Below are positions 61,823 to 64,000 of a stretch of DNA of 64,000 nucleotides, in pieces (the stretch's first letter is position 1; each line of letters starts with the position of its first letter). The stretch covers positions 3,583,501 through 3,647,500 of the forward strand of contig NZ_CP019437.1 in assembly GCF_001940525.2 (NCBI RefSeq), written 5' to 3'. The translations under genes were made by a program, and so were the position numbers. The DNA comes from Thioclava nitratireducens. Lineage in GTDB: Bacteria > Pseudomonadota > Alphaproteobacteria > Rhodobacterales > Rhodobacteraceae. The notes under the pieces were generated by a model. That model was not told the origin of the DNA. It saw only the letters and a list, made by a program, of their open reading frames with translations, and did no database searches.

Positions 61823-61849
61823 CGGCGCGCCCTGATCCCGGGCGCGCCG
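61823..61849. terminator. GC-rich hairpin between convergent genes
   Basis: A perfect 10-bp stem (CGGCGCGCCC/GGGCGCGCCG, 7-base loop) between the HIT and adenosine kinase genes. There is no T-tract on either side, so intrinsic termination is uncertain. Confidence 0.45.
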
Positions 61850-61856
61850 GACAGGC

Positions 61857-62843
61857 TCAAATGAGCCCGCGATCCGCGAACAGCGCCTTCACATCCACTT
61901 CCGGGCGCGCGCCATAATGGCCGATCACCTCGGCCGCCGCGGCGCAGCCCATCTTGCCCGCGGTCTCGAGGTTCTGCCCCGTCGCGTAGCCATAGAGGAA
62001 GCCCGCCGCGAACTGATCCCCCGCGCCCGTCGCATCGACCGGCACCACGCGCTTGACCGGAACCGTGGCACGCTCCTCGCCACGGATCAGGATCACGTCG
62101 TCGCCCGAGCGGGTGCAGACCACCAGCTCACATTCCTCAGCGGCCTGTTTCAGCGCCGCATCCAGATCGGTCTGGTAGAGCGATTCCCATTCGTGCTGGT
62201 TGCCGATCACGTAATCCATCTGGTCGCGCACGAGACGGCGGAAATCGGCGCGGTGACGGTCGACGCAGAACGGGTCCGACAGCGCGATCCCCGCCTTGCC
62301 GCCGCCCCGGTGACAGCCCTGCGCCGCCTTCAGGAATGCGGCCTTCCCGTGATCCTTGTCGAAGAGATAACCTTCGAGGAACAGGATCTGCGTGTTCTCG
62401 ACCACCTCGAGGCTTACATCCTCGGTCGAGACCTCAGCCGAAATCCCCAGATAGGTGTTCATCGAACGCTCACCGTCCGGCGTCACGAAGATCATCGAGC
62501 GCGAGGTCGGCAGCTCGCCATCCTTCACCGGCGGGTTCGGGAAATCCGTGCCCTCGCCATGCAGAGCCGCCTCATAGAAGCGGCCCAGCGTGTCGTCGCG
62601 CACCCGGCCGATAAAGGCGGTGGTCAGGCCCAGATTGCCCAGCCCCGCGATCGTGTTGCCGACCGAGCCGCCCGGCGCCTGCGTGCGTTCTTTCATCGCG
62701 CCGTACAGCGTTTCGCCGCGCTCGCGCTCGATCAGCTGCATGATGCCTTTCTCGATGCCCATATGCTCGAGAAAGCTGTCGTCGCATTGCGCGATCACGT
62801 CCACGACGGCATTGCCGATGCCGACGACCTGATACTGTTTCAA
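61857..62843 (-). CDS. PfkB-family adenosine kinase
   Basis: A 328-residue ribokinase-fold kinase. N-terminal VVGIGNAVVDVIAQCDDSFL and the C-terminal active-site motif VDATGAGDQFAAGFLYG with the catalytic Asp are intact; GGSVGNTIAGLGNLG is the sugar-binding glycine motif. Homologues in alphaproteobacteria are annotated as adenosine kinase, converting adenosine to AMP; a related sugar kinase role is not excluded. Its ATG overlaps nth by 4 bp. Confidence 0.88.
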   Translation of the reverse strand: MKQYQVVGIGNAVVDVIAQCDDSFLEHMGIEKGIMQLIERERGETLYGAMKERTQAPGGSVGNTIAGLGNLGLTTAFIGRVRDDTLGRFYEAALHGEGTDFPNPPVKDGELPTSRSMIFVTPDGERSMNTYLGISAEVSTEDVSLEVVENTQILFLEGYLFDKDHGKAAFLKAAQGCHRGGGKAGIALSDPFCVDRHRADFRRLVRDQMDYVIGNQHEWESLYQTDLDAALKQAAEECELVVCTRSGDDVILIRGEERATVPVKRVVPVDATGAGDQFAAGFLYGYATGQNLETAGKMGCAAAAEVIGHYGARPEVDVKALFADRGLI

Positions 62844-63484
62844 AGGTTTTTCTCCTCAAACTGGCACAGATCCTTGATCGGACAGGCCTGACATTTGGGT
62901 TTGCGCGCCACGCAGATATAGCGACCGTGCAGGATCAGCCAGTGATGGGCGTGGCGCTGGTATTCGACGGGCACGTTGTCTTCGATGGCGCGCTCGACCG
63001 CGTCGACATCCTTGCCCGGGCAGATGCCGCTGCGATTGCCGACCCGGAAGATATGCGTATCGACCGCCTGCGCGGGATGGCCGAACCACATGTTCAGCAC
63101 GACATTCGCGGTCTTGCGCCCCACGCCCGGCAGCGATTGCAGCGCGGCACGCGAGGATGGCACCTCGCCGTTATACTGATCGACGAGGATCTGGCTCAGC
63201 TTGATGACGTTCTTCGCCTTCTGCCGAAAGAGACCGATCGTCTTGATATGCTCGGTCACGCCCTCAAGGCCCAGCTCCAGCATCTTCTCGGGCGTGTCGG
63301 CCACGGCGAATAGCTTTCGCGTCGCCTTGTTCACGCCCGCATCGGTCGCCTGCGCGGACAGCGCCACGGCCACCACGAGCGTATAGGCGTTGACGTGCTC
63401 GAGCTCCCCCTTGGGATGGGGCTCGGAGGCTTCGAACCGCGCGAAGACCTCTTTCATCGTGGCATAATCGAATTGCTTGGCCAT
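62840..63484 (-). CDS. nth: Endonuclease III
   Basis: A 214-residue DNA glycosylase/lyase that removes oxidised pyrimidines. The helix-hairpin-helix LPGVGRKTANVVLN carries the catalytic Lys, the catalytic Asp lies in VDTHIFRVGNR, and the [4Fe-4S] ligands are in CVARKPKCQACPIKDLC (C-x6-C-x2-C-x5-C). Full-length. Translationally coupled to the kinase downstream. Confidence 0.96.
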   Translation of the reverse strand: MAKQFDYATMKEVFARFEASEPHPKGELEHVNAYTLVVAVALSAQATDAGVNKATRKLFAVADTPEKMLELGLEGVTEHIKTIGLFRQKAKNVIKLSQILVDQYNGEVPSSRAALQSLPGVGRKTANVVLNMWFGHPAQAVDTHIFRVGNRSGICPGKDVDAVERAIEDNVPVEYQRHAHHWLILHGRYICVARKPKCQACPIKDLCQFEEKNL

Positions 63485-63598
63485 GCTTTCCTAATGCCCG
63501 CCACGCGCGCGAAGGGCAAGGCCACGCGAAACCGCAGCTTTCGGGTCGCGCGCCTGCCGCCCGCGTCCTAGGATCGGGGAAAGCCCAAGAGGTGCGTG

Positions 63599-64000
63599 AT
63601 GAACGACCACAGCGACATCGCCGACAGCTACCACTATCAGGTCATCGCCCGCGCGCTGGACGAGATCGACGCGGCGCAGGCGGCGGGCGAATTGCTGACG
63701 CTCGAGGCGATCTCGGCGCGGCTCTCGATGAGCCCCGCGCATTTCCAGCGGCTGTTCTCTGCCTGGGTCGGGGTCTCTCCGAAACGCTACCAGCAATATC
63801 TGACGCTCGACTTCGTGCGCGAGTTACTCAGCCAACGCCTGCCGCTCGACGAGGTGGCGGACCGTGCGGGACTGTCCGGCACGGGCCGTCTGCACGATCT
63901 GGTTCTGCGCTGGGAGGCGATGACGCCTGGCGCCTTCGCGCGTGGCGGCGAAGGCGTCGCGATCCGCTGGGGACGGTTCGACAGCCCCTTCGGCCCGGTG
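63599..64000 (+). CDS. Ada-like methyltransferase with AraC helix-turn-helix (partial)
   Basis: The first 134 residues of a protein cut by the window end. Residues about 12-115 form an AraC-type DNA-binding domain (LEAISARLSMSPAHFQRLFSAWVGVSPKRYQQYLT...LDEVADRAGLSG). The end, IRWGRFDSPFGPV, is the start of an O6-methylguanine-DNA methyltransferase domain as in the C-terminal half of Ada. There is no N-terminal zinc (methylphosphotriester) domain. The active-site PCHR motif would lie beyond the window. Confidence 0.85.
   Translation, partial: MNDHSDIADSYHYQVIARALDEIDAAQAAGELLTLEAISARLSMSPAHFQRLFSAWVGVSPKRYQQYLTLDFVRELLSQRLPLDEVADRAGLSGTGRLHDLVLRWEAMTPGAFARGGEGVAIRWGRFDSPFGPV

Noticed and set aside
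1-64000. CRISPR arrays, tRNA genes, insertion sequences, prophage
   Set aside because: I saw no regularly spaced repeats, tRNA-like cloverleaf ends, transposase frames or phage genes anywhere in the window.

Overview
The window is a gene-dense, GC-rich chromosomal segment from an alphaproteobacterium, almost certainly Rhodobacterales (Rhodobacter/Paracoccus/Thioclava-like). The pointers are a soluble NAD-dependent formate dehydrogenase operon of fdsGBACD type, a malic enzyme fused to a phosphotransacetylase-like domain, an ETF-ubiquinone oxidoreductase, several small families typical of the group (DUF465, DUF2007, DUF302, DUF533, DUF5928), class A RNase P RNA, and a short intergenic element with a GGATATTTG core of the kind common in these genomes. 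No CRISPR array, tRNA, rRNA operon, prophage or intact insertion sequence is visible. The region reads as core genome with a few accessory spots.

Layout. 1-6.2 kb: a DMT exporter, TrmN6, isoprenoid genes (ispB, ispE) and a long TPR lipoprotein-like exported protein. 6.3-14.1 kb: ETF-QO, greA, a GNAT enzyme and mobA, the azlCD branched-chain amino acid exporter, rpmG (L33), DUF533 and DUF302. 14.3-17.5 kb: rnpB with a clear promoter, a DsrE-like exported protein, a possible degenerate M48-like membrane protein and a SPOR protein. 17.5-21.1 kb: pyrimidine/deoxynucleoside salvage operon cdd-deoA-deoB-upp. 21.3-28.9 kb: maeB, prpE, then a soluble hybrid histidine kinase and an NtrC-like regulator. 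28.9-38.8 kb: nadK, glyA, small membrane proteins and lipoproteins, lepA, a copper-chaperone-like protein, a low-molecular-weight phosphatase and a sirtuin. 38.8-45 kb: gshA, rsmE, ubiA, an OmpA-type protein. 45.2-51.3 kb: a decayed locus and the fds formate dehydrogenase operon. 51.4-64 kb: S49 peptidase, Ca/Na antiporter, SDR, uvrC, a KamA/EpmB-like radical SAM protein, pgsA, moaD, moaE, a sulfotransferase facing a GT14 glycosyltransferase, HIT, adenosine kinase, nth and the start of an Ada-like protein.

How genes work together. Molybdenum cofactor steps are spread over the window (moaD/moaE, mobA, fdhD) and feed FdsA. IspB makes the side-chain diphosphate that UbiA attaches in ubiquinone synthesis, and ETF-QO then reduces ubiquinone. 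Propionate activation (prpE) and malate decarboxylation (maeB) are adjacent and each carries a striking candidate operator: TTTGCAAA-type repeats before prpE and a 14-bp LacI-like palindrome before maeB.

The observations most worth a second look are: the NtrC-like regulator with GAFPGA in place of GAFTGA and a Walker B Asn in place of Glu; the lipoprotein gene at 33.4-33.7 kb with an exact TTAA-N7-TTAA (CtrA-type) site and a hairpin that buries its ribosome binding site; an entericidin gene with an exact GGAAC-N16-CGTT (EcfG-type) promoter; the divergent GT14/sulfotransferase pair; and a large imperfect palindrome at 12.35-12.48 kb.
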